A DNA stretch of 64,000 nt from Peribolospora baueri (taxonomy: Eukaryota; Basidiomycota; Peribolosporomycetes; Peribolosporales; Peribolosporaceae). Under the pieces are notes generated by a model. That model ran no database searches. It was given only the letters and a program-made list of their open reading frames with translations, and had not been told where the DNA came from. The stretch is from assembly GCA_029717555.1 (NCBI GenBank), contig JAMDHS010000095.1:1-64000 (forward strand). Direction: 5' to 3'. Below are positions 12,024 to 22,552 of this stretch, in pieces. The first letter of the stretch is position 1, and every line of letters begins with the position of its first letter. Both the position numbers and the translations under genes were made by a program.

Positions 12024-12670
12024 GAGTCAGGTCAGGGGGTTGAGGCAGACGCGGAGGCGTTGCCATAGGGGGGCCACCATCTCATCTCAGTCAGACACGG
12101 CCTTTCGCCGGATCTACCCCAAGCCGAGGCCGAGTCCCCCTTTGCTGGGCGGGCGGGCCGACGGACGGACAGACGGACAGACAGATGGCCGGGCCGGGCC
12201 TCGCCTCGCCCAGCGGATCGGAGCGGGCGCCTCCATTTGTCGCGTCGCTGGTTTAGGGTCGGACGAAAAAAGCCAACCAACGAAGGTGCCGCCCTTGCCC
12301 CCTTTTTCCTCGTCCTTCCTTCCTCTACGCATCGCATCGCATCGCACTCGCGTTCGCAAATTTTCACTTCGGTCCATCCGTATGGATGGGCCATCAAAGT
12401 TACTCCAGCAGCCCACTCGGCTAGCTTTGACGCTCGCGTACCATACGTACGTAGCGAGAGCCGTTTTCTGTCGAAGAAGGTCAAAAAAAAAGGAAAGCGC
12501 CTTGTCCTAAGCGTCTCCAGATAGATGCCTTCCGGGTCGCACCCAGGCTCCGTTCCCACCGCTTCCGAATGGCCGCGGCCACAGCCTGGCTTGGCTTCGA
12601 TCAAGGAGGGGCGGGGCAACAACCACAGCGGCGCGTGGAGCGTCCGTTCGAGCTGTCCTGAATACGGTGA

Positions 12671-12793
12671 TTACAAGCGTGGGCGTCTGTCTCTCCACAC
12701 GCCATCGTAGCGACGCACAGGCAGGTGGAGCTCCTCATCCTTCGTGACATGGAGGGCGACGCCGTGGATGTCGAGGGAGCCACCGTTGTCTTT
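12671..12793 (-). pseudogene. Isolated coding-like fragment
   Basis: On the minus strand a frame of about 40 codons reads with a sharp protein-like composition and C/G third positions, including SLDIHGVALHVTKDEELHL and RRYDGVWRDRRPRL, then stops. An AAAG that could be a splice acceptor precedes it at about 12794. No flanking exon could be joined to it. It may be the last exon of an unrecognised gene or a remnant of a lost one. I cannot name the family. Confidence 0.3.
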
Positions 12794-13077
12794 TTTTTTC
12801 ATGCGTACCCAAAAAACGAGAGAGGCCGGGCGCACGCACAACCGCCGGCCGAGCCCCATGACGGGCCGGCACTGGCCGGCTTATCTGCTTGATTTGGCTT
12901 AGAGTGACACCATCTAGCTACTTACATACATTACTGTGACTTGGCGCCGCGACCCGTTCCGTCTTGATCGGGACAAGGAGTTACAGTACATAGCTTGGAC
13001 CCGCGCGTCCTTCCAAGGCCACGCAGGGGACGACGAGACTAAGCACCGTTAGTCGGACCGCCGTTCTGGCGCAAAAG

Positions 13078-13099
13078 CATCCATCCATCCATCCATCCA
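13078..13099. repeat. CATC tetranucleotide repeat
   Basis: About five CATC units. Confidence 0.8.
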
Positions 13100-16000
13100 C
13101 TCAGCTAGCTACTGTAGCTACACGCCGCCCCGCCCAGGACCACCGTCGGACCGTCGGTACGTTTCCCTCGGCCACCGCGAGTTGCGCAGTCGCAGTCGGC
13201 TGCTGGACAGCCCGGGACGCCCGGAGCGCCGAGCGACTCGGCCGCTCCTTCCGTTCTCGCGCGTGCAGCTCTCTCTACAAGCGTACACAACACCACATGC
13301 CTCGCCACACTCTGGCCAGTGACGTTTTTCTTCGTTCGTCTTGCCCGCTTGAGTTTCGCCACGTTCGCCCCGTCGGCGCTGCGGACGGCGGCGACCCAAG
13401 AGGAGGTAAACGGCGGCAAGGGCGAGCGCGGAGGGCGGCAACTAACGCCAGGAACGGGCCGGGCTGCAGAGGTCGCCCGCTACACAGGGGGTCGTCACTA
13501 AGCCGGACATAGAAGGAGAAGGGAGGAAGGAAGGAAAGAGGTGCTCAGCTGGGCTGGCCTCAGTCTGTTCAGACGGCGCACCGTACGCACATCCTCCACC
13601 ACTCGCCTCACACGACGTGGGCGGACAACCCGTCTGGCAGCCAGCCAACCGCATGGTGCTTATCCGCATATGGCCGGAACTGGACCATCTGTCTGCCCCG
13701 GTGTCGGAGGGCGGAGCGTCGGTCGTCATGACGGACGGCTCCCACCGCCCAGCTCACTACTACCACTGTACTTAGCGGAGTCTCGGCTTCGAGGAACCCC
13801 CGTCGGTAGACACCGTTTCTTCCAGTTGTTTCGGCTGCCCGGTGGTAGATAGCTACGAGATGGATGGGCCGGCGCCCGAGTGTCGCGTGCGGACACGCCT
13901 TCCCACAGCTCGTTTTTGTTAGTTTCAGCCGCTACCCGTCCAACAGGGGCCGCGGGCGGCTATAAAAACCGCGTGCTAACGATGATCGATGGACGATGGC
14001 AAACCGGTTCGCGGGATGACCATAACGAATCTCCTCCGCGCCGTCGACGGAGCCGGCCAGCAAAGCCCTCCCGTCCGAACTCGACCGTGTCCGTGTCCGT
14101 GTCTTTTGGCTTGGCCCCCTCATCCGTCATGCGCTGCCTCGGCACGGGCCTCGGCGTCCCAGATCGATCGGGGTCAGACCCGGTTGGTCGTCGATTCGAC
14201 GCTTTTTTTTCCTCATCTTCCCGGCCCGCCCGCCCGCCCCCAGAGGGACAATACGAACGCGTTCTAAGCGCCGTGCTTAGCTGGCGGGATGAGCTGCGGG
14301 GAAGCATCGAGAGGAAGCATTTATCTGCGATTCCAAAAACAGGGGTTGGGGGTTCATCTTGAAGCCGATGGTGGTGCGTGCCGGCAGCACCAACCTCCGC
14401 GATAGGCGTCGGCTCGCCGGCGCGACGGGCATCCTTCTCCCATCCTTCATCGCCCTCTATCATCCCCGGCGATATCCGTACTGGACACACTGGCATCGAT
14501 ATACGATATACGACGGGAACGTTCTGAGCTCAAAACGGCTGCTTAGCCGCGCGGTACATCGTCAAGCTAAGTGACGCACCGTCGAGACACTTTCGAACGT
14601 TCCCAGTTGCTCGGCCGTCCGTCTGGCCTGGTTGGCGACGACGAGGACGGTGACGACCTGCCTCGCTAAAATAGTGGGACAAGCGCCTCATCTGCGATGC
14701 GTGCTGAGCCGACGCGAGCTCCTCGTATGCATCTTCGCACCGGCCACTGCAGCTACCATGTATGACCCCTTCGACAACAATTCAGACGGACTCGCCCTCT
14801 ATAGTCTGCGAGGACAACGGTAGGCATGGCTTTTTACTCGCGTGCTTGTGCGAGGTGCCCGTCTGTTCGGATCAATGCGTGCGGTGCACACGGGGCGCGT
14901 CACGATGGCAATCTGCATTTCGAGTACAGTCAAACTTGTCTATAGGCATACAAGTTGTATAGCCCGAGGACTATGCAGTATGGTGGAGGGGGACTTGTAC
15001 AGGGCGGGGTCTATGCAAAGTTGCCGCAGTCGTTGCCACAGTCGATAGCGTCCATCAAGACATGAATTCCAAGCTTTACTATAGAGTATGTACACGTCAT
15101 AACACAACCATGCTCAAGAAGAAGCGTGTGCAGAAAAGAATTGTCGAAGATCGGTTTGTTTACGCTGCTCGTTGACATGTTCTTTGAAAGAGATGGTGAA
15201 ACGCGGACAAGCACTCATGTGTAGTAATGTTAGAACTGGCGGTGGATGGACGAAAGTGCATGTTACTGGTTCGTGGTTGTTAATGAGAGCATACAAAGAC
15301 GAAAACCGCAGTAACGCAGTTGCCTACAAAGTCATGTCCGCTTTCAGCCGCGTAACCACGGTGCTCGTCGCCGCCAATCTCCAACACCACGAGGATGCAC
15401 GTGACCCTCAACCCCAACTATGCATGCTGAGGGTGCATACCTGGTAAGGACGGCACCGGTGTCAGTGCTTGCAATATGCGGGTATGTTTGGTATGCATAT
15501 AGACCAGTGTTTTGGCTGGGATTGGACAAGCGGGAAAGGGAGATCACTCATGACGCCACGCCAGGCCAAGTGGCGTCGAGAACCTTCTGCCTGGCTAGAG
15601 ACGAGGCGGGACCAGGCGGGACGGACGCGAACGGACCTGCTGAGTCGAGCGGCAGAGGCGTTTTTTGTCGTTCCGGTCGCGGCCCGCGACCTGCCAAAGG
15701 ATGGATGGCGAGAGCGAGACAAGCGCCTCGGAACTCGCTGTCCACAGCCGAAGCGGACCGGGCACGCAACCAACTTACATCGTTACCAACGACGGACGCA
15801 TCTCCTTCCTTCGACCGTGGACGTCGCTTGCGCTTCTGCCAGCCAGCGCTACGGATACGGTACATATCGCACCGTATGCACGAACAACAGTGGCGTCGGC
15901 CCGCCGAGTATCAAACACTCCCGTTTAGCATCGCCCCAGCCGTTCTAGAGCTTTCCCTAGCCGTCGTCACGGCGCCCTCGGCGACTCCATAGAGAGGCCC

Positions 16001-16508
16001 TCGTCCCGGCTTGTCTCATCTTTGAACGGCATTCGGAGAGCGGCCCGCCAGCCAGACGTAACGGCTAATGATCGCCTCTGCCGGGATTAGTCATGGTCGA
16101 CGGACGGGCAGCACAAACGGACGTGGACGTCGTTCAAACATCAGACAGGATGGCATGTCCGCACTTATGCCTCGCGACGAGCACGCCGCGGCCTCCTGTG
16201 CGTACTAAGCACGCCACTCTTCACACGCGCTCTGTGGACTGCATGAGACCGCCCGCCGGTCATCACAAGGGAGGGGGAAGGAGGGGTTGGCAGAGTGCGG
16301 AGACAGTGAACGCAGGCGATGCTTCGCCGTGCGTTCGAATCCAGCTCGACCGTCCGAGACGGGTCGCTCGATGCGGTTTTAGCACGTGTCGATCACGTGA
16401 ACAGCGATCGAAGACTAGGGCCGACGACATTCGGGTGCTCACACACGGTGGCCTCGACAGCTGGAGGAGAGCGTTGGATCTTCCTCCTTTTCCTTTTAGA
16501 TACCCACC

Positions 16509-17825
16509 ATGGCGGCCCGGAGAGTTAGTGAGTGCGTCCATCCTGGGCTCTAGAACGGCGGAGGAAGGGAAAGACGTCCGACGACGCTCGCATGCACGAG
16601 TGATTCTAACTGATTCCCCTCCATCAGCCTTTGTCACGGGCAACAAGAACAAGCTCAAAGAGGTCAAGGCGATCTTGCAGGCCAAGACTTCTGTGCCGCT
16701 CGAGGTAGACTCTGTGGATCTCGACTGTAAGTCAGCTTTTACTGATTGATCAGTCTCCCCTTAGAGGGATAAGAACGAGCGATAAGAGGTGGTTTGGGTT
16801 GATTTGAGCTCGAACGAGGACGTTTGACACTGACGGATCGGCGTCGACGATGGACGACTGGTCCCCATCAGTGCCCGAGGTCCAAGGCTCCACGCAAGAA
16901 GTGTCGACGGCGAAGTGCAAGGCCGCGGCTGAGAAGGTGCGCTGGGCGGCTTCTGTTCCCGTTCGCAAGTCAGGGTCTACTACCCCGATGCGGAAAGACC
17001 GACTTGCTCACCCTTATCTGCACATCGTCCTTTTTCTCTGTACCCGTATCTTTACCTCTCGTCGCTTTGCAGCTAGGTCACGCATGTATAGTTGAAGACA
17101 CTTCGCTATGCTTTAAGGCGCTCAACGGACTCCCCGGTCCTTACATCAAGTATTTCCTCAAGGAGCTCGGACACGATGGTGCGCGCTCGGCTACGTCTAA
17201 TCTTTTCTTCTTTTTGTCCATCCGAAATCACCTGCCCTCTCACCCGTTCCATCGTCCTTCGCTCGTTTGCCATGCGCTTTCCATCCACACCCCAGGTCTA
17301 AACACTCTCCTAACAGGCTTTCCGACGAAGGACGCTTATGCGCTCTGCACCTTTGCCTACTCTGCCGGACCATCTTCGGAGCCAATCCTTTTCGAGGGTC
17401 GCACCGATGGCAAAATCGTCCCGCCTAGGGGACCTGTCAACTTTGGGTGGGACCCCGTCTTCGAGGTCGACGGGACAGGCAAGACGTGAGCTGTCCCCTC
17501 TCTTCCCATTCGCGTGTCCGCCTAGCCGTCTTGAAATGTAGTGGCGCGCCTTGGGTCATCGTTCACGGCGTTGACGTCGAATTGCACCGCCACTGCGCGT
17601 TCCATCGTCTCCAGCTACGCGGAAATGGACGCCGAGCAGAAAAACGCGGTGAGCGACGCAGCCAAGCTTTAAGGAGTGCTTGGTGGTGCAGAAACCATTT
17701 TGCTGAACCGTTCTGCATTCACATCCGTTTCGTCTTCATCAATAACGTTCCAGCTTTCTCACCGCTACAAAGCACTTGATAAGCTGCGCGAATTTCTCTC
17801 TTCCCAGACGCCGCCCTCGTCATGA
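16509..17825 (+). CDS. HAM1: Inosine triphosphate pyrophosphatase (Ham1/ITPA)
   Basis: Hydrolyses ITP, dITP and XTP to monophosphates plus pyrophosphate in the cytosol, keeping deaminated purines out of nucleic acid. Exons are 16509-16527, 16628-16726, 16872-16936, 17073-17178, 17296-17485, 17615-17648 and 17754-17825; all junctions are GT-AG and in phase, giving 194 residues, the normal family length. The 19-nt first exon codes MAARRV and splices to give [17 protein letters not shown], the family's nucleotide-binding start. Further signatures are [46 protein letters not shown] and the closing [10 protein letters not shown] (the conserved SHR). Start chosen because only this ATG joins the conserved block in frame. 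It stands alone downstream of the gene-poor region, with no close neighbour on its strand. Confidence 0.93.
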
Positions 17826-19153
17826 TCCTCGTAAAAGGCGTCTCGTGGGCGCGATTGGAGAATAGAGCCAAGGGAAATGAGTAGAAATGTTCGATGGCGT
17901 TGGACATGGTCGGCCATGCTCTACACCTATTGTAGAGATATAAACGTCCTGATTCTACAGGCAGCACTGTTGCCCCGTCCCCCGAAAACTTTTCCCTGCC
18001 CGGAGAGCTTTGACTCCTTTTGTCTTCGTTCGTCTTTGCCGCTTGCTTCGACAAGGTCTGCATGTCCGGCTAACTTTCTTCGTTCGGATCTCAGCAGCGC
18101 TTCGGTCTCGCGCTTGCGGCCCACGAAACCGCGTCCTGTGCGTGGAGTATACCGGCGTGGTCTTGGTGGCATGACGGCGCTCCTTTTTTCGTTAAAGTTG
18201 GTTGACGTTGGCACGCCGTCCTGCGTGACTACGCGGCGATCTGCGACTTGAAGCACGAAGAGCAGGAAACTGCACGACGATGATGAGTGGGTCTCGTCGT
18301 GTGTGTAAGCGCCAAGGGTGGCCGGTGATGTTCGTAGAGCAACTGCCCAAACTGCACACTGGGAAGATAAATGTGGGAGCGCCGGTGGGTAACGTCATGC
18401 GCTATGACATGTACAACTTGCAGGAGACATTGTTCGACTGCGATGACGACCGTCCGACACGCACGTGTGTACGTGCGACTCCATGTTTGCGATGAGGTGC
18501 ACACATCGCGGACGATGCCGTGCACGCCATACGTTCCACATAGGAACCATGTTCATCGCTTGAAAATCGACGCCCGCGCCCGGAACCTGAGCTGGACCCC
18601 CCACGAGAAGGCCGCCAAGAGGCGGACGGCCGGCGTCGGCCATGGAATATGCCACCCTCTCGTACCAAGCCTTATGTGCTCCTACATCGCACCACACAGG
18701 ATTTGGCGAGCTTTTCCTACGCCACGTACAGCACTGTAGACGAGATACGAGAGCGCCCTGGCCTTTGTAACCTGTTTCGCGCTGCGTTCGTGTCGCGCCG
18801 GTTCTGGCGCCGGCCAAGCCAAGCGCTGGCAGCAATGTCGCTCGCCGTGGCGGTTTGCTACCCGAGCCGCTGGCGCTTTGGACGACGTATAGACTCGACT
18901 GTTGATGATGGGGAAGCCATACGTTCATCGGCTCAAGGCGGCATACGTGGAGAGTAGAACGGACAGATACATACGTACATCCAACGACGGGCGCTTACAT
19001 CTTACAAATACCATAAAGCTGCAGTGAGTGCCCACAACGACGCGGAAAGGGTTATATGTACGTAGGATAACAGACACGACAGCCATCGCTAGCTTTTCGA
19101 ATGAGCACGTCCAAGACGATGCGGGCCAATGCGACGGCGCCGCGTGCAGTCCC
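17826..19153. other. Convergent intergenic region, no gene recognised
   Basis: Lies between the 3' ends of HAM1 (+) and the WD-repeat gene (-), so untranslated tails are expected. At 1.3 kb it is long for a convergent spacer here. Minus-strand frames at 17927-18256 and 18395-18928 show no domain and no convincing splice context. The segment 18960-19020 has TACATACGTACAT-type words. Confidence 0.4.
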
Positions 19154-22148
19154 TCAGATCAGCTCGCCGTAGGAGAAGGAGTTGCGCCGCTTGGCCATGG
19201 CGTACCGCGCAATGGTTGTCTCTGTCCCGACATACACGTAGTCGCCTACGAGAAATTCGGAAAAGCAGCAAATCGCAGGCTCAGCAGAGGGTCAACGGCA
19301 AAATTCGGTGGATGCAGGAGGCGCTGTGCCGCGTTTGACGAACGAACCGCTTCAGAGCCAACACGGAAAGCTCACCCTCCGCCTCCCAGACCAGACCTGA
19401 TATGTTCGTGTCTCGATCATGGTCCCCAGAAGCTAGGTCTGATATCTGCTGCTTGTCAACCCCCACGCGGGTGTAAGAGGTTAGAGATCCAGCTCATCCA
19501 CGGAAAGGGCACCACACTTGATCTGCGACCGAATTCCTCGTCCGACCTCGTCTCCACCAAAACAGGAGAGCGAGGAGGCGTACGCGACGGCCGCCGCCAG
19601 CGGCGACTCACCAAGATGGGCAAATACATGCTGCTCTCCTCCCTCAACCGGCCCGCAAAGTCCGCAACCGCCTCTACCCTCTCGCCACGAAGCTCGGGAC
19701 GGGCCACCCAACTCCTCCAAGGCCCGATCGACGCCGTCGAGGCAGCGGCACCGGCGCCAGGTAACAGGCCCGCAGCATTTTCGGACTCTCCTGGCCCTGA
19801 CGACGAATCTTGGGCGACAGTCCGCCTCCGTCGGCCTTGGGGAGAAGGGGCACGAACGTCCATGGCGTCTCGTCGCCTCGTTATACGTCCGAAGAGCTCG
19901 GCTCCAGAACGTTCAATGGGAGAAGGAGGCGAGTGCGACTCTGGGGACGAACGGAGAGAGAGTGCCGTGCTCGGAGGGTGGTGGAGTGAATGTCGAGGTG
20001 GAATATCCCAACCGCTCCTTCCTCCTTCCCCTCCTTCTCCTCCCCACCCTGAAGGGGTGGTGGTCGTGGTCGAGGCGCCAGTGACAGGACTCAGCTCGGA
20101 AGGTCTAGCGGGGACCGTGTAGACCTGGTCGTCCGTGAAAGTTGTTGTGTCGACGACTGGGAAAACAACAAACGTGCGGGTGGTCGGCAGGGAAGAAATG
20201 GGGGTCGTGAGCAGATGGACGCTTCGCCAACAAGCCGGTCGATGCTTACCCTTGGTTTACAACAAGGATCAGGTAGGAAGGGTAACGTATCAAGGTGAGA
20301 CATGAGAAATGCTCAGCGAGGCGACACGCAAGGCGTGACCAACCACACGTATGTAGTCATCGGAACGAGACATACATGAAAATAGTTCTTGTGTTCCGTC
20401 CACGCCAACCACGCTCCGTCAGGACTGAATTTGCAGCACCTCGCCGAACCGAGCGGCTCGTTCTGCACTCCGCGCAGCTGAGCTAACTTCTTCGAGCTGC
20501 GAACGTCCCACACGCTCACTATCCCGTCTTGAGACGCTACTACAAACTTGCGGCCGCATGGGGAGAACGCCGTCGAAAAGGACGCATCGGTTGATGCTGG
20601 GCGTCGGTCGAACACGATAAAGGTTCAACCGAAGAGTCAAAATGACAGACTGAGCTGGCAATGTCTGGCACTTACCCGTGTAAGTGGCGATCCGTTTGAA
20701 ACCTCCGGATGAGCTGACAGAAAAGAGGAAGACCTGAAGGGGCATGAAGAGGCAAAAACATAATTGTATCGGTCCGACGGGTCCCTGTCGAAGGGAGTCA
20801 GACTGTCGCCAAAGGCGTACTTACCTCCGGCGTGTCTCCGACCGCGATCATGTATTTGCCATCTGGAGACATGCTCGCTACAAGGCCAACAGCGCCGTCG
20901 TTTAGAGCAATGTCCCCGAACCACTTGGTTGAGCTCCCTAAGGACTCGACACATTCGGCACTTACCGTGGTTGATGGGTGTGGAAAACGATAAGCTGCCT
21001 TGACTGGAGTGGTATTCAGAAGTCTCGAGTTAGAACGTGGCGAAGTAGGCAGGTCATGCTCCAACGTCGTGAGCGCTTTTCTTACCTGCTCAAACAAGTG
21101 TCGCCATTGCTGGACGAACTGGGCTTTGCGCGGTAAAGCTTCACGGTCTGGTCGTTATTGTTGATAAGGATCCGAGGGTTTGGAGGGTCCTCTTCTTCCA
21201 CACCCTCGTCAACTTTCTCAAAGCCTTTGACCACACCCTTTTCTGGACTTGACCCTTCACTCAACGTGGCATGATCGCAAGAGGTAGATGTCGGCAAATC
21301 GTTGTCTGCGCGGCCCGAAATCGCTGAATTGGACCGACTCCACCTTTTACGAGCCTTGGTCCATGCCAAACCGGGAATGAAACCAGCGCTCCCTGGTCCT
21401 TGTCCCGCTCCAAAAGCGGTAGGCAGATTTTTCGCGAATGGGGGAGGGTCTTGAAAGAGGCAAATGCTGTTGTTGATCTTGCCACCCACGTGTGTTTGAT
21501 AGAGCCATTGGCTTCTTGGGTCAAGCGGCCGGAGAGCTAGTTCGGAATGGCCACCACCGGCTGCTAAGTAGCCAGCGCCACTGTGGAGTAGAAAGAGATG
21601 TCCAAATGTCACATCAAGAGATAGTTAAAGGACGAGAGGGAGGGCAGGGAAGATGAGAATGCATACGTTGTAAGACAAACCGGGACAAAGGTGAGGTTGC
21701 AAAAATTTGAAGACGGCTGTTGGGAACAAGGTCAGCTTCTCAGAATTTGCACGACGTGGACGTCGATCACGGCAATCACATACGGGCTTACTCACTCGTT
21801 GGGTGTTGAAGTCCGCCTCGAGTATTGATGTGGTCGAGCAATCTATTTTGTGTTCCCAATAGTCGACAGGGAGAGAGATAGAGAGGGCAATGAGACGGGA
21901 TGGATTTGAGAGAGGCATCACTCCAAAGGTCCAGTGCTTGACATACATAGGACCTTGCCCTTGTCAGGGCCGAGTTGTATCAGATCTCGCAATTGCCTGA
22001 CGAGTTCAGACATGGCAGAAGGCACAATAAGCCAATCACCGAAATTTACCAATCCATGACGTGAGTTCTTCACAAACAAGAGCGCACCGGTGGTGAATCG
22101 TGACTTTGGCCGGCAAGACAACGGAGTCTGGGAGCAAGCAGGGGGCAT
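19154..22148 (-). CDS. WD-repeat protein of the DUF2415 type
   Basis: Fungal WD-repeat protein of unknown job; a beta-propeller scaffold is inferred. Eleven exons were placed on the minus strand: 22148-21947, 21842-21796, 21716-21667, 21580-21086, 21023-20966, 20923-20825, 20733-20676, 20596-20376, 20244-19612, 19448-19376 and 19245-19154, in phase throughout, 675 residues. Landmarks in order are GKVLYCSTTSILEADF, then GYLAAGGGHSELALR, RILINNNDQTVKLYR, ASMSPDGKYMIAVGD, STAFSPCGRKFVVASQDG with VSVWDVRSSKKL, FSPDGAWLAWTEHKNYF, and the C-terminal NISGLVWEAEG / DYVYVGTETTIARYAMAKR block. That last block (a GLxW...VYVGTE signature close to the stop) is what I associate with DUF2415. The acceptors at 20244, 20923 and 19448 are the least certain. 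It shares a 404-bp divergent promoter with SLX4. Confidence 0.8.
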
Positions 22149-22552
22149 CTCGCCTGTGTGGGGAGGTACGAGCCACCATAAGAGTCAGGGGTGACGGTGA
22201 GCCCCGGGAGACAAGTCCTTGGCCGAGTTAAAGCCTCACCGGGTCATACTAGGGAGGGCGAGCAAGCTATGGCAGTCGCGCGATGAGATAGCGGGTCGTT
22301 GGCCGTCGTCGATCGAGTCTGTGCGGTGGGGTGGGGAAGCAAGTGTAAGTAATCACTGCGTGATCGGCGCTTGCATGGCTACCACGTGGATTGCGCTGCG
22401 GCGATCCGTGGAAGACGCGCTTGTGCCGAGGACGTGTTTTGGACCCGATATCGACGCTCTTCCTGAACGACCATCGCCCCCGCCGTCGTCGACGGTGTAT
22501 CATCATTCCGCTCCCAGCCATTCTCGTCCGAGCGGTCGCTACGTCTGCCGTA
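22149..22552. other. Divergent promoter, WD-repeat gene / SLX4
   Basis: 404 bp between two divergent start codons. I see no clear TATA box or known binding word; it is moderately GC-rich. Confidence 0.5.

Larger units (their letters stand above)
7046..16508. other. 9.5 kb gene-poor, repeat-rich region
   Basis: No frame here shows a recognisable domain or a supported exon chain. The first part (to about 13 kb) is GC-rich with strand-biased purine or pyrimidine tracts and many short tandem repeats: GT repeats, GGAA, GGCGT, CAGG, GGTC, TCTCG/TTTCG, CCAGAG and CATC units, listed separately. TAGCTA-type words recur (near 10330, 11330, 12915, 13105 and 13850). From about 14.7 to 15.4 kb the sequence is visibly richer in A/T. 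TATA-like words occur near 11744 and 13960. The 190-residue frame at 15420-15992 (+) and the 218-residue frame at 16093-16749 (+) look like chance frames. A coding-like fragment at 12671-12793 is listed separately. Possible content is a very long promoter or leader of the cyclin, noncoding transcripts, or eroded genes. Confidence 0.6.

Noticed and set aside
15420-15992. 190-residue plus-strand frame in the gene-poor region
   Set aside because: Mixed codon use, no domain, and competing frames on both strands of similar length.
16332-16341. GTTCGAATCC, an exact match to a tRNA B box
   Set aside because: The bases on each side cannot form a T stem, and no A box, anticodon stem or acceptor stem is found at the right spacing.
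16093-16749. 218-residue plus-strand frame overlapping the start of HAM1
   Set aside because: Its end runs through HAM1 exons 1-2 in the HAM1 exon 2 frame only because the intron happens to lack a stop; the upstream part is low quality and has no domain.
18395-18928. 177-residue minus-strand frame between HAM1 and the WD-repeat gene
   Set aside because: No ordered segments, no splice partners, Cys/Trp scattered as in chance translation.
19456-19611. Alternative 3' end for the WD-repeat gene (stop near 19481)
   Set aside because: It would drop the conserved GLVWEAEG / VYVGTE block, which is recovered by splicing 19612 to 19448 and 19376 to 19245 in phase.
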